NCBI RefSeq assembly: GCF_004114535.1
Contig: NZ_LBJC01000020.1
Location: forward strand, 124,001-188,000
Reading direction: 5' to 3'
Length of the DNA stretch: 64,000 nt
DNA from: Bradyrhizobium nanningense
GTDB taxonomy: Bacteria > Pseudomonadota > Alphaproteobacteria > Rhizobiales > Xanthobacteraceae
The notes beneath the pieces were generated by a model. The model saw only the letters and a program-made list of their open reading frames with translations, made no database searches and was not told where the DNA came from. The position numbers were made by a program, and so were the translations under genes. Shown one piece after another: positions 8,758 through 17,183 of the stretch (positions are counted from its first letter, which is position 1; each line of letters opens with the position of its first letter).

Positions 8758-9831
8758 TCACACATTCGCCCCATGGATCGCGTCGATCACGGCGTCCGTG
8801 ACCTCCTTCGTCGTTGCCTTGCCGCCGACGTCGGGCGTCAGCACGCCGGCCGCGCAGACGCGCTCGACGGCCGCCATCAGCCGTGACGCGGCGTCCTTCT
8901 CGCCGAGATGCTCGAGCATCTGCGCGCCGGTCCAGAAGGTCGCGACGGGGTTGGCGATGCCCTTGCCTGTGATATCGAAGGCCGAGCCGTGGATCGGCTC
9001 GAACATCGAGGGGAAGCGGCGCTGCGGATCGATATTGCCGGTCGGCGCCACGCCGAGGCTTCCCGCCAGCGCGCCGGCGAGGTCGGAGAGGATGTCGGCG
9101 TGCAGGTTGGTCGCGACGATGGTGTCGAGACTCTTCGGATGCAGCGTCATGCGCACGGTCATGGCGTCGACCAGCATCTTGTCCCAGGTCACGTCGGGGA
9201 ATTCGGTCGCGACTTCTGCGGCGATCTCGTCCCACATCACCATGCCGTGGCGCTGGGCGTTCGACTTGGTCACGACGGTCAGGAATTTGCGCGGGCGCGA
9301 CTGCGCGAGCTGGAACGCATAGCGCATGATGCGGGTGACGCCGACACGGGTGAACACTGCAACTTCGGTGCCGACCTCTTCCGGCAGGCCCTTGTGCGCG
9401 CGACCGCCCATGCCGGCATATTCGCCTTCCGAATTCTCGCGCACGATCACCCAATCGAGATCGCCGACGCCGACATTGCGCAGCGGCGAGGCGACGCCGG
9501 GCAGGATTTTTGTCGGCCGAACATTGGCGTATTGGTCAAAGCCCTGGCAGATCGGCAGGCGCAGGCCCCACAATGTGATGTGATCGGGCACGTCGGGCGC
9601 GCCGACCGCGCCGAAATAGATCGCGTCGAACTTCTTCAGCTCAGCGAGGCCGTCGGCCGGCATCATGACGCCGTGCTTCTTGTAATAGTCCGAGCCCCAG
9701 TCGAACGTCTTGACGTTGAAGGCAAGGTCGCCGCCGCGCTTTGCCAGAGCCTCCAGCACGCGGATTCCGGCCGAGATCACCTCGGGGCCGATGCCGTCGG
9801 CGGGGATGGCTGCGATCGAATGGGTGCGCAT
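8758..9831 (-). CDS. tartrate dehydrogenase / D-malate dehydrogenase (decarboxylating)
   Basis: 357 residues, full length for the isocitrate/isopropylmalate dehydrogenase superfamily. It oxidises and decarboxylates D-malate or tartrate with NAD. Seen: AIPADGIGPEV at the N terminus, the tartrate-dehydrogenase loop LWGLRLPICQGFDQYANVRP, VRENSEGEYAG, a KSNAQRHG substrate Lys segment, VDAMTVRM, and the C-terminal FEPIHGSAFDITGKGIANP nucleotide site. It is 21 bp downstream of an MFS anion transporter gene, so uptake and oxidation of a dicarboxylate are probably coupled under the divergent LysR regulator. Confidence 0.9.
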   Translation of the reverse strand: MRTHSIAAIPADGIGPEVISAGIRVLEALAKRGGDLAFNVKTFDWGSDYYKKHGVMMPADGLAELKKFDAIYFGAVGAPDVPDHITLWGLRLPICQGFDQYANVRPTKILPGVASPLRNVGVGDLDWVIVRENSEGEYAGMGGRAHKGLPEEVGTEVAVFTRVGVTRIMRYAFQLAQSRPRKFLTVVTKSNAQRHGMVMWDEIAAEVATEFPDVTWDKMLVDAMTVRMTLHPKSLDTIVATNLHADILSDLAGALAGSLGVAPTGNIDPQRRFPSMFEPIHGSAFDITGKGIANPVATFWTGAQMLEHLGEKDAASRLMAAVERVCAAGVLTPDVGGKATTKEVTDAVIDAIHGANV

Positions 9832-9852
9832 GGAAATGCTCCGTTTGAGAGA

Positions 9853-11151
9853 TCAGTGGGATTGTGGGACGGGTTCGACCGGCGCAGTTTTCGCGCGCGA
9901 CAATAGCAGGGTCAGGACCGCCGAGAGAACGAGCAGGCCGCTGACGAAATAGAGGCCGCCGACGAAGCTGCCGGTCTGGTCCTTGATCCAGCCGATCATT
10001 GCAGGGCCGACGAAGCCGCCGAGATTGCCGATCGAGTTGATGGTGGCGATGCCGGCCGCCGCCGCGGGGCCGGACAGGAACAGCGTCGGCATGCTCCACA
10101 GCGGCGGCTTTGCCGAGGAGATACCGATGTTGACCAATGTCAGCGCGGCCAGCACGGCAACCACGCCGGCCGCAAGCCCGGCATAGGCGAGGCCGGCGGC
10201 GGCGATCAGGCAGGCCCACACGACATGCCAGGTGCGTTCGCCGCTGCGGTCCGAGTGCCGCGCCCATAGGATCATGGCGACGACGGCGGCGGTTGCCGGC
10301 AGTGCATTGAGGAAGCCGACCTGGAGCGAGGACATGCCGAACTGCTTGATGATCTGCGGCGCCCAGACGCCGAGCGTGTAGAGGCCGGCCGAAGTGCCGA
10401 AATAGATCAGCGACAGCGCCAGCACGCGCGGATCGGCGAGCCCGCGCCAGATGCTGTGGCTCGCGCTCGCGGCCTTGCTGGTGGTCTCCACGTTCATGGT
10501 CTCGACCAGCCAGCGCCGCTCGTCCTCCGCGAGCCATTTTGCCTTCTCGGGGCGGTCGGTCAGAAAACCGAGCACGACGAAGCCGAGCAGCACGGCCGGC
10601 AGTGCTTCGAGCGCGAACAGCCATTGCCAGCCCTTGAAGCCGAAGAGGCCGTCCATCTCGAGCAGCGCGCCCGAGATCGGCGAGCCCAGCACGGTCGAGA
10701 GCGGGGCGGCGGCCATGAACAGTGCGGTGACCGCGGCGCGCTGGCGCGCCGGAAACCAATAAGAGAGATAGAGGATGATGCCGGGGAAGAAGCCGGCCTC
10801 GGCGACGCCGAGCAGGAAGCGCAGGACATAGAAGCTGGTCGGCCCCTGCACGAACGCCATCGCCGCCGAGACGAGGCCCCAGGTGATCATCACCCGTGCG
10901 ATCCAGATCCGCGCACCGATCTTGTGCAGGATGATGTTGGAGGGCACCTCGAACAGGAAATAGCCCCAGAAGAAGATGCCGGCGCCGAAGCCATAGACCG
11001 CGGGGGACAGGCCGATGTCCTTGTTCATCGTCAGCGAGGCGAAGCCGATATTGACGCGGTCGATGAAGGCCACGAAGTACAGCAGCATGATGAAGGGAAC
11101 GATGCGCCAGGTGATCTTGCGCAGCACGCGCGTCTGAATCTCGCTCGCCAC
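9853..11151 (-). CDS. MFS transporter, anion:cation symporter family (tartrate/galactonate type)
   Basis: 432 residues with about 12 membrane helices. LLYFVAFIDRVNIGFASLTMNKDIGLSPAVYGFGAGIFFWGYFLFEVPSN is characteristic of the ACS family, which imports tartrate, galactonate and related sugar acids. The GTG at 11151 is used because GAGGAGGCCAAG sits directly upstream. It is the first gene of an operon with the tartrate/D-malate dehydrogenase and is divergent from a LysR regulator. Confidence 0.88.
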   Translation of the reverse strand: MASEIQTRVLRKITWRIVPFIMLLYFVAFIDRVNIGFASLTMNKDIGLSPAVYGFGAGIFFWGYFLFEVPSNIILHKIGARIWIARVMITWGLVSAAMAFVQGPTSFYVLRFLLGVAEAGFFPGIILYLSYWFPARQRAAVTALFMAAAPLSTVLGSPISGALLEMDGLFGFKGWQWLFALEALPAVLLGFVVLGFLTDRPEKAKWLAEDERRWLVETMNVETTSKAASASHSIWRGLADPRVLALSLIYFGTSAGLYTLGVWAPQIIKQFGMSSLQVGFLNALPATAAVVAMILWARHSDRSGERTWHVVWACLIAAAGLAYAGLAAGVVAVLAALTLVNIGISSAKPPLWSMPTLFLSGPAAAAGIATINSIGNLGGFVGPAMIGWIKDQTGSFVGGLYFVSGLLVLSAVLTLLLSRAKTAPVEPVPQSH

Positions 11152-11255
11152 CTTGGCCTCCTCGGTGCTGGTTTGTCGTTGTGTCGACGGACCTGGAGGT
11201 CTACGCCGGCCATGAGCCTAGGCGGGGGGAAGAGGCACACTCAATCGGCGCTGGT

Positions 11256-11276
11256 TTATACAAAAAAATGATATAA
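11256..11276. promoter_or_regulatory. LysR-box candidate overlapping a -10 element
   Basis: TTATA and TATAA are reverse complements 11 bases apart, matching the T-N11-A rule for LysR-type sites. TATAAT (11272-11277) overlaps the right half and could be the -10 of the lysR-type gene, which would allow autoregulation while controlling the divergent operon. Confidence 0.45.
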
Positions 11277-11306
11277 TCCTCGCCGGGCGAGACGAGAGGA
11301 CCTTCA

Positions 11307-12224
11307 ATGGAATTGCATCAGCTTCGATGCTTCGTGGCGGCGGCCGAACAGCTGCATTTCGGCCATGCGGCGCAGCAGCTCCAGATGCTGCCCTCGGCGC
11401 TCGGCCGGCAGATCAGGTTGCTGGAGCAGGATCTGGGCACGCGGCTGTTCGCCCGGACGACGCGCGCAGTGTCGCTCACCGAGGACGGCACGACGCTGCT
11501 GCGCGATGCCCGCGCCATCCTCGCCAAGGTCGAGGCGGTCGAGAGCAGTCTGCGCAGCCGCTCCCGCGCCGGCACTGCGCGGCGGCTGCGGATCGGCGCC
11601 GTCGACAGCGCGGCGGCAGGGTTGCTGCCGCCGCTGCTGCGTGATTTCCGCGCCAGGCATCCGGACATCGCGGTGCAGCTCCTCGAGGACAAGACGGTCC
11701 GGCTGCTGCCGAAGATCCTGACCGGTGCACTCGATCTCGCCTTTGTCCGCCCGCCCGATCGTGCGGACAAGCGGCTCGAATTCCGCGATCTGCTCCAGGA
11801 GAGTGCGATCGTGGCGTTCCCGCAGCGGCATGCGCTGGCCAGGCGCAAGTCGGTCACGCTGGCCGACATCGCCGACGAGGCGATGCTGGTGCCGGACCGC
11901 CGCTCGCGGCCGCATAGCCATGATCTCACGATCAAGCTGTTCGAGCAGGCTGGACTGACGCCACGCATCGTACAGGTCGCCGACGAGAAGCAGACCATCA
12001 TCAATCTGGTGGCCACGAAGCTCGGCGTTGCGATCGTGCCCCGCTGGACCACGCGGATGGCGGTGTCGGGGGTGCGTTTCGTGCCGCTCCGGCCGAAGCA
12101 GAGCGGTCCCGTCGGCCGGCTGCCGCTCGCCGCCGCCTGGCTGCGCGGCTCGCGCGATCCAGCGCGCGATGCCATTCTGGCGGTGCTGGAGGCGCGCCTG
12201 CGCAACTATGCGCGGGAGGCGTGA
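11307..12224 (+). CDS. LysR-family transcriptional regulator
   Basis: 305 residues. N-terminal winged helix MELHQLRCFVAAAEQLHFGHAAQQL...LGRQIRLLEQDLGTRLFARTTRAVSLTEDG is canonical LysR. The remainder is a periplasmic-binding-protein-like effector domain (starting RRLRIGAVDSAAAGLLPPLL). The ligand may be tartrate or malate given the divergent dehydrogenase and transporter genes; that is inference from position. The ATG at 11307 follows GAGAGGACC. Confidence 0.92.
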   Translation: MELHQLRCFVAAAEQLHFGHAAQQLQMLPSALGRQIRLLEQDLGTRLFARTTRAVSLTEDGTTLLRDARAILAKVEAVESSLRSRSRAGTARRLRIGAVDSAAAGLLPPLLRDFRARHPDIAVQLLEDKTVRLLPKILTGALDLAFVRPPDRADKRLEFRDLLQESAIVAFPQRHALARRKSVTLADIADEAMLVPDRRSRPHSHDLTIKLFEQAGLTPRIVQVADEKQTIINLVATKLGVAIVPRWTTRMAVSGVRFVPLRPKQSGPVGRLPLAAAWLRGSRDPARDAILAVLEARLRNYAREA

Positions 12225-12260
12225 CGGTTTAAGACATTGGACCGGACAGAGGGGGACGCG

Positions 12261-13085
12261 ATGACGGATCAAAGGGCAAAGAGCGATCTGCGAGTTGCCA
12301 TTGCCGGGTTAGGCTCGATCGGCACCAAGATCGCGACCGCGCTCGATCAAGGCATCGAGGGGCTGACGCTGTCGGCTGTCGCGGTGCGCGATCCCGCCAA
12401 GCATCAGGCTTTCATCGGCGGCTTGCGCCGCCCGCCGCAGGTGCTGTCGATCGAGCAGCTCGGCGAGGCCGCCGACATCGTGGTCGAATGCGCGCCGAGC
12501 CATCATCTGCGTTCCATCGTCGAGCCGGCGGTGAGGCGCGGCAAGGCCGCAATCGTGGTCAGCGTCGGCGGCCTGCTCGACAATTTCGATCTCGTCGATC
12601 TCGCCCGCGCCAACGGCGGCCGCATCATCGTGCCGACCGGCGCGCTGATCGGGCTCGATGCCGTCAACGCCGCCGCAATCGGCACCATCCATTCGGTGAA
12701 GATGGTGACGCGTAAGCCGATCGACGGGTTGAAGGGCGCGCCGTTCATTGTACAGAACAACATCGACATCGACAATTTGCGCGAGCCGCTGAAATTGTTC
12801 GAGGGCAGCGCGCGCGAAGCCGCAAAAGGCTTTCCGGCGAACGTCAATGTCGCCGTTGCGCTGTCGCTGGCGGGCATCGGACCCGATCGGACCCAGATCC
12901 AGGTCTGGGCCGACCCGACCGTGACGCGCAACGTTCACCGCATCGAGGTCGAGGCGGATTCGGCGCGGTTCTCGATGGGCATCGAGAACATCCCGTCCGA
13001 AAATCCCAAGACCGGGTTGATCACCGCGCTGTCCGTGATCGCGCTGCTGCGGAAGCAGCGCGCCACGCTGTGTGTGGGAACGTAA
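12261..13085 (+). CDS. aspartate dehydrogenase-like oxidoreductase (NadX family)
   Basis: 274 residues. Rossmann start VAIAGLGSIGTKIATALDQ, then VVECAPSHHLRSIV and a C-terminal catalytic domain with FPANVNVAVALSLAGIGPDRTQIQVWADP and HRIEVEADSARFSM, which match L-aspartate dehydrogenase (NAD(P)H plus oxaloacetate plus ammonia to aspartate, or the reverse). Such genes may feed NAD synthesis, but no nad genes are nearby; instead it follows the LysR gene of the tartrate/malate cluster, so the substrate may differ. ATG 12261 has a strong AGGGGGAC site; the GTG/ATG options further upstream lack one. Confidence 0.8.
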   Translation: MTDQRAKSDLRVAIAGLGSIGTKIATALDQGIEGLTLSAVAVRDPAKHQAFIGGLRRPPQVLSIEQLGEAADIVVECAPSHHLRSIVEPAVRRGKAAIVVSVGGLLDNFDLVDLARANGGRIIVPTGALIGLDAVNAAAIGTIHSVKMVTRKPIDGLKGAPFIVQNNIDIDNLREPLKLFEGSAREAAKGFPANVNVAVALSLAGIGPDRTQIQVWADPTVTRNVHRIEVEADSARFSMGIENIPSENPKTGLITALSVIALLRKQRATLCVGT

Positions 13086-13128
13086 TGGGGTGAGGCCCGA
13101 CCTGCCTCAATGGCGGCGCGCTCTATCA

Positions 13129-13193
13129 CCGTCATCCTTCGAGGCGCGCCATGGGACGTGGTGCGTCCCATGCCTCGCACCTCAGGATGACGG
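13129..13193. repeat. palindromic repeat, type B
   Basis: CCGTCATCCT (13129-13138) pairs with AGGATGACGG (13184-13193), and a second stem, CATGGGACG/CGTCCCATG, lies inside. Related copies sit at 14677-14737 and 35211-35254. It falls between convergent genes and may terminate transcription. Confidence 0.6.
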
Positions 13194-13241
13194 AAGGCAG
13201 ATGCGATCGCCGTGGCGCCTGCCTCAAGATATTAGGTCCGG

Positions 13242-14546
13242 TTACGCGCCCGTCACGCGCCAGATCACGTTGCCGACGTCGTCGGCCATCAGCAGCGACT
13301 TCTTGTCGGGGCCGATTGCGACGCCGACCGGGCGACCGTAGGATTCCTTTTCGTCGGGGGACAGGAAGCCCGATAGGATGTCGCGACCGGGACCGGACGG
13401 CTTGCCGTTCGCGAACGGGATGAACACCAGCTTGTAGCCGGACAGCTTGCTGCGATTCCATGAGCCGTGCTGGCCGATCACCATGCCGTCTCCGAAGCCG
13501 GGCAGGGTCCCTGCCGGCATCCAGCACAGGCCGAGCGAAGCGGTGTGGCCGCCGAGCGCATAGTCCGGTTGAAGCGCCTTGACGACCATCGCCGGATCCT
13601 GCGGCACGCGGTCGTCCACCGTCTTGCCCCAGTAGCAATAGGGCCAGCCGTAGAAACCGCCGTCGCGCACCGCGGTCAGGTAATCCGGCGGCGTCTCGTC
13701 GCCGAGGCCGTCGCGCTCGTTGACGACGGTCCAGAGCGCATTCGTGTTCGGCTCCCAGGCAAGGCCGACGGGATTGCGAAGGCCGGCGCCGAAAATGCGA
13801 TGCGTGCCGGCAGCAAGATCGAGCTCGTAGACCGCGGCACGGCCTTCCTCGACCTCCATGCCCATCTCGGCGATGTTGGTGAGCGAGCCGACGCCGGCAT
13901 AGAGCTTCTTGCCGTCGGGACTTGCGAGCAGGCTGCGCGTCCAGTGGCCGCCCGGCTTGAAGGTGGTGAGCCGTTTGCCCGGCGCGGTGATGCGGTCGTC
14001 ATTTGCGACGTAAGGGAAGGCCATCACCCCATCGGTGTTGCCGACGTAAAAAGTGTCGCCGACCAGCGCCATGCCGAACGGCTGGTTGAGATTTTCCATG
14101 AAGGCGCCGCGATGTTCGGCGACGCCGTCGCCGTCCTTGTCGCGCAGCAGCGTGATGCGGTTGGCGGAGACGCCGAGCGCCGCGGCGCGGCGCATCGTCG
14201 CCTGCATCGCATAGTGAAACACGCTGCGCGGGGCGCCTGCGATCTGCGTCGCCTCCGCAATCAGCACATCGCCATTCGGCAGCACCTCGATCCAGCGCGG
14301 ATGGTCGAGGCCGGTGGCGAACGCATTGACCTTGAGACCCGGTGCGACGGTCGGCCTCTGGCCCTCGCTCCAGCCGCGCGCGGTCGGCATCTTCAAGGTC
14401 GGGATCGCGCCTTGCGGCTTCGCTTCGGGGATCGCGGGGGTCTGGCCCCAGGCCGGCGCGGGCTCGGTGCCCGTCATCTTGCGCCATTGCAGTGCGATGC
14501 CGCCGAGAATCGCGACGAACTGCGCGAAGATGCTGGAGAAGGTCAT
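13242..14546 (-). CDS. L-sorbosone dehydrogenase-like / PQQ-dependent sugar dehydrogenase-type beta-propeller protein
   Basis: 434 residues. After a short hydrophobic N terminus (IFAQFVAILGGIALQW, membrane anchor or signal) comes a six-bladed beta-propeller like soluble PQQ glucose and sorbosone dehydrogenases: FATGLDHPRWIEVLPNGDVLIAEA, LNQPFGMAL, GLRNPVGLAWEP, DGGFYGWPYCYWG and VIGQHGSWNRS, the last containing the family's catalytic-region His. It would oxidise a sugar or aldose in the periplasm. PQQ dependence is inferred from family only. Confidence 0.82.
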   Translation of the reverse strand: MTFSSIFAQFVAILGGIALQWRKMTGTEPAPAWGQTPAIPEAKPQGAIPTLKMPTARGWSEGQRPTVAPGLKVNAFATGLDHPRWIEVLPNGDVLIAEATQIAGAPRSVFHYAMQATMRRAAALGVSANRITLLRDKDGDGVAEHRGAFMENLNQPFGMALVGDTFYVGNTDGVMAFPYVANDDRITAPGKRLTTFKPGGHWTRSLLASPDGKKLYAGVGSLTNIAEMGMEVEEGRAAVYELDLAAGTHRIFGAGLRNPVGLAWEPNTNALWTVVNERDGLGDETPPDYLTAVRDGGFYGWPYCYWGKTVDDRVPQDPAMVVKALQPDYALGGHTASLGLCWMPAGTLPGFGDGMVIGQHGSWNRSKLSGYKLVFIPFANGKPSGPGRDILSGFLSPDEKESYGRPVGVAIGPDKKSLLMADDVGNVIWRVTGA

Positions 14547-14676
14547 GAGAAGCCCCTATTTGCGCGCGCATCCAACTGGCTGACGGGGCCGGCGTCAACC
14601 GGTGTGGCCCTCCGCCGGGGTCTATTCCCGCGGAATGGCAGCCGATCGAATTTGCATGGGACGAGCGCCGACAGGT

Positions 14677-14737
14677 GTCCTTCGAGGCTTGCCTCGCGAT
14701 GCTTGCGCATCGCGAACCTCGCACCTCAGGATGACGG
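14677..14737. repeat. palindromic repeat, type B
   Basis: GTCCTTCGAGGC at one end and CTCAGGATGAC at the other flank an inner stem, CGCGATGC against GCATCGCG. Same organisation and end sequences as 13129-13193. Confidence 0.55.
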
Positions 14738-14778
14738 GACTAATAGGGGCGTCGCACGAGAAAGCGGAAGGCTCGCCC

Positions 14779-15405
14779 TCACCGGGGCGACAAAAACGGG
14801 ATGATCATCGGCACGCGGCGGCAATAGGCGCCGTAGGCGTCTTCGCCGAGCTCCTTGGAGAGGAACACCTCTTCCATCCGGCCCTTCTGCCACATGCCGA
14901 GCGAGATCAGGATCGCGCCGAGGATCGTCGTTACGAGGCCGATTGCGATGCCGGTGACGAGCATGCCGAAGATCAAGCCGGTGTAGATCGGGTGACGCAC
15001 GATGCCGTAGGGGCCGGTGTCGATAACGCGGTGATCTTCTTTGTGGGTGATGGTGTTCGACCAGAATTTTCCGAGATGCAACCGGCCCCACCAGGCGAAG
15101 GCGATGCCGGCTGCCGAGAGGACCGCGGCGATGTAGATGCCGGTGTTGCCGAGCACCCAAAGCGGCTTCCAGCCCAGGAGCTGGGCAACCCACGGCGTGT
15201 ACAGGATGCCGCCGACCAGGATCGGCAGGCGATAGCGCTGCGACTCCAGCGTCATGACCTGCTTCTTGGTCCGCCCCTGCCAGAACGAGGCGCCGACCCA
15301 ACTGGCGAGAAAGGCGAGCCAGACCAGGGCCAGGAGTTCGGTCGGCCAGGCTGTGGTCCAGCCACCCCAGGCGACAGAGAGAAGCTTGCTGAAATCGAAG
15401 GACAT
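14779..15405 (-). CDS. isoprenylcysteine carboxyl methyltransferase-family (ICMT/PEMT-like) membrane protein
   Basis: 208 residues with about five membrane helices. The C-terminal half has DTGPYGIVRHPIYTGLI and a distal E-x-x-F-L-x-x-E-L-G-x-x-Y-x-x-Y pattern, the cofactor-binding signature of ICMT/PEMT membrane methyltransferases that use S-adenosylmethionine. In bacteria these act on lipids or small hydrophobic substrates. It is the last gene of a three-gene same-strand cluster with an NAD-dependent epimerase and an Mpo1-like protein, 27 bp from the epimerase. Confidence 0.82.
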   Translation of the reverse strand: MSFDFSKLLSVAWGGWTTAWPTELLALVWLAFLASWVGASFWQGRTKKQVMTLESQRYRLPILVGGILYTPWVAQLLGWKPLWVLGNTGIYIAAVLSAAGIAFAWWGRLHLGKFWSNTITHKEDHRVIDTGPYGIVRHPIYTGLIFGMLVTGIAIGLVTTILGAILISLGMWQKGRMEEVFLSKELGEDAYGAYCRRVPMIIPFLSPR

Positions 15406-15432
15406 GAAGGTTCTTTGCGTTGGGCGGCGGCT

Positions 15433-16464
15433 TCAGCCCGCGCGCGAGGAGAGCGCGCGATGCTCGATGGCGCCGGTGGGCTGCTGGCCGTTGCGGGCGA
15501 GCAGATGGGTGATGGTTTCGCGCAGCACCGGCTCGATCGGACGTGGCGAATAGCCGAGCTCGTTACGGGCTTTGCCGATCGAAAGATCGCTCGCGGCGAG
15601 CGCGATGCGCACGCCCTCTGCGGTGCCGTTGGGCGGCCGGCGCGTGAATTGATCGGAGATGTACTCCAGCATGATCGCGGAGAGCTCGGCGATCTTGCCG
15701 GGGACGACGACCGGAAACTGCCGGCGGCCGCTCATCGCCGACATCATCCGCAGGATGCGCCCGAGCGGGACGCAGTCCCCGCCAAGGATGTAGCGCTGGC
15801 CGAGGCGGCCGCGCTCCATGGTCAGCACCAGGCCCATGGCAACGTCGCGAACGTCGACGAGGTTGACCAGGAAGTTGAGATGCGGCTGCACCTTCTTCTG
15901 GAGGAAATACCAGAGCATCGCGGTCGGCGGCGTCAGATTGTGGTCGGCAGCACCGATCGGCATGGTCGGCGTGCCGATCACGAGCGGAAAGCCGCTTGCC
16001 GCGGCCTTTGCGGCGCAATGCTCGGCGAGCGACTTCGAGCGCGTATAGGCACCGGGCATTGCGTCGACCGGCTGCAGCGCTTCTTCCGCGGGGACACCGT
16101 TCAGGTCGGAATAGGGGAACAGGATGGATTCCGTCGAGCAGTGCAGGAAGCGCGACACACCGCGCTTCATCGCGGCCGCAAGCACGATCTCGGTGCCGCG
16201 GCAATTGACCTCGTGAAAATCCCGCTTGTTGGCGACCCACATGCCGGGCAGGCCGGCGAGGTGATAGACCTGATCGACCCCGGCGACCGCAGCATCGACC
16301 GCGGCGCCGTCCAGCACCGAGCCGTGCACGTGTTCGACCTCAGTGTTCGCCGCGGCCGGCGCACGGACGTCGAGAACACGCACCCGCTGCCCACGGGCGC
16401 GGAGCGCTTCGACGAGATGATGTCCGATGAAGCCACTGCCACCGGTAACCAGGACGAGAGCCAT
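15433..16464 (-). CDS. NAD(P)-dependent epimerase/dehydratase (extended SDR; DFR/HpnA-like)
   Basis: 343 residues. Rossmann motif VTGGSGFIGHHLVEAL at the N terminus, HLAG and the catalytic YTRSKSLAE (YxxxK) near residue 140, all typical of extended SDR enzymes resembling dihydroflavonol reductase, HpnA and 3-beta-hydroxysteroid dehydrogenase types. It would reduce or epimerise a sugar or lipid-like carbonyl. Neighbours encode an ICMT-like methyltransferase and an Mpo1-like oxygenase, so a lipid substrate is likelier than a free sugar; this is inference. Confidence 0.82.
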   Translation of the reverse strand: MALVLVTGGSGFIGHHLVEALRARGQRVRVLDVRAPAAANTEVEHVHGSVLDGAAVDAAVAGVDQVYHLAGLPGMWVANKRDFHEVNCRGTEIVLAAAMKRGVSRFLHCSTESILFPYSDLNGVPAEEALQPVDAMPGAYTRSKSLAEHCAAKAAASGFPLVIGTPTMPIGAADHNLTPPTAMLWYFLQKKVQPHLNFLVNLVDVRDVAMGLVLTMERGRLGQRYILGGDCVPLGRILRMMSAMSGRRQFPVVVPGKIAELSAIMLEYISDQFTRRPPNGTAEGVRIALAASDLSIGKARNELGYSPRPIEPVLRETITHLLARNGQQPTGAIEHRALSSRAG

Positions 16465-16493
16465 GCAGAAGTTTTGCTGTTTCGCTTCTAGAG

Positions 16494-17012
16494 CTATCGG
16501 GTTGAAAGGGAATTGGTCGGAAGAGGCGCCAGAATCGCGGCAAGGTCGCGACGGAAGCCCAATGCAATGAATAATTTTGCCATCACGAACATCGGTCCAA
16601 GCAAAAGATGCGAAGGAAAAGTGAACAGCGAGGCTTCGCGGCCCTCAAAAACCTTATGGCCGATGGTCTGCGCGGCGAGGCCGAGCACCACCAGCGCGGC
16701 GAAAATCGCCCACATCGTCGCGATGCTGACGTGCGCCGCAATGCTCGTCGCAATCGAAAACAGCACGATGGAGACCGCCAGAATGCCGATCCCGAGCGCC
16801 ACATCGAGCAGCAGCCAATAGATCAGAACCGGCAAGGCCAGGATCACCGCCAGGCTGACATCGAAACCGAACAGCGGAAGCCTGACCAGCGTCAGCGGCA
16901 GCACCGCGCCGGTGAACAACAGAAGAATACCGACGACATGCATCGCCGTGTTGCGGGGATCGCGATGGTACTCGACGTAAACGGCAAGCTGGCGCTGAAA
17001 AAAGCCACCCAT
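16494..17012 (-). CDS. Mpo1-like (DUF962 / YGL010W) membrane protein
   Basis: 172 residues with four membrane helices. YVEYHRDPRNTAMHVVGI near the N terminus and AAQTIGHKVFEGREASL in the second half are the two conserved His-bearing blocks of the Mpo1 family. Yeast Mpo1 is an Fe(II) dioxygenase in alpha-oxidation of 2-hydroxy fatty acids, so a fatty-acid oxidation role is plausible. First gene of the cluster with the epimerase and ICMT-like gene. The ATG at 17012 is my choice; an in-frame GTG at 17030 is possible. Confidence 0.8.
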   Translation of the reverse strand: MGGFFQRQLAVYVEYHRDPRNTAMHVVGILLLFTGAVLPLTLVRLPLFGFDVSLAVILALPVLIYWLLLDVALGIGILAVSIVLFSIATSIAAHVSIATMWAIFAALVVLGLAAQTIGHKVFEGREASLFTFPSHLLLGPMFVMAKLFIALGFRRDLAAILAPLPTNSLSTR

Positions 17013-17183
17013 TTTGGTCTCATGCAGCACGGGATCGGGAAGGGCGAACAGTGGCTATAGCACTGGACCGGGCGGTGCACAAACCGGCGCTTTTGTCGCG
17101 CAAAGCCGTCTTGCTGCGCCCCGGACAGGCACCAAAACGATCAGAACTTCAAAGGGTTCCGTCAGGCGCGAAGCCGTGTCCGC

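Noticed and set aside
16494..17012. Mpo1-like protein taken for a generic permease
   Set aside because: The two His-rich blocks match the Mpo1 family better than any transporter.
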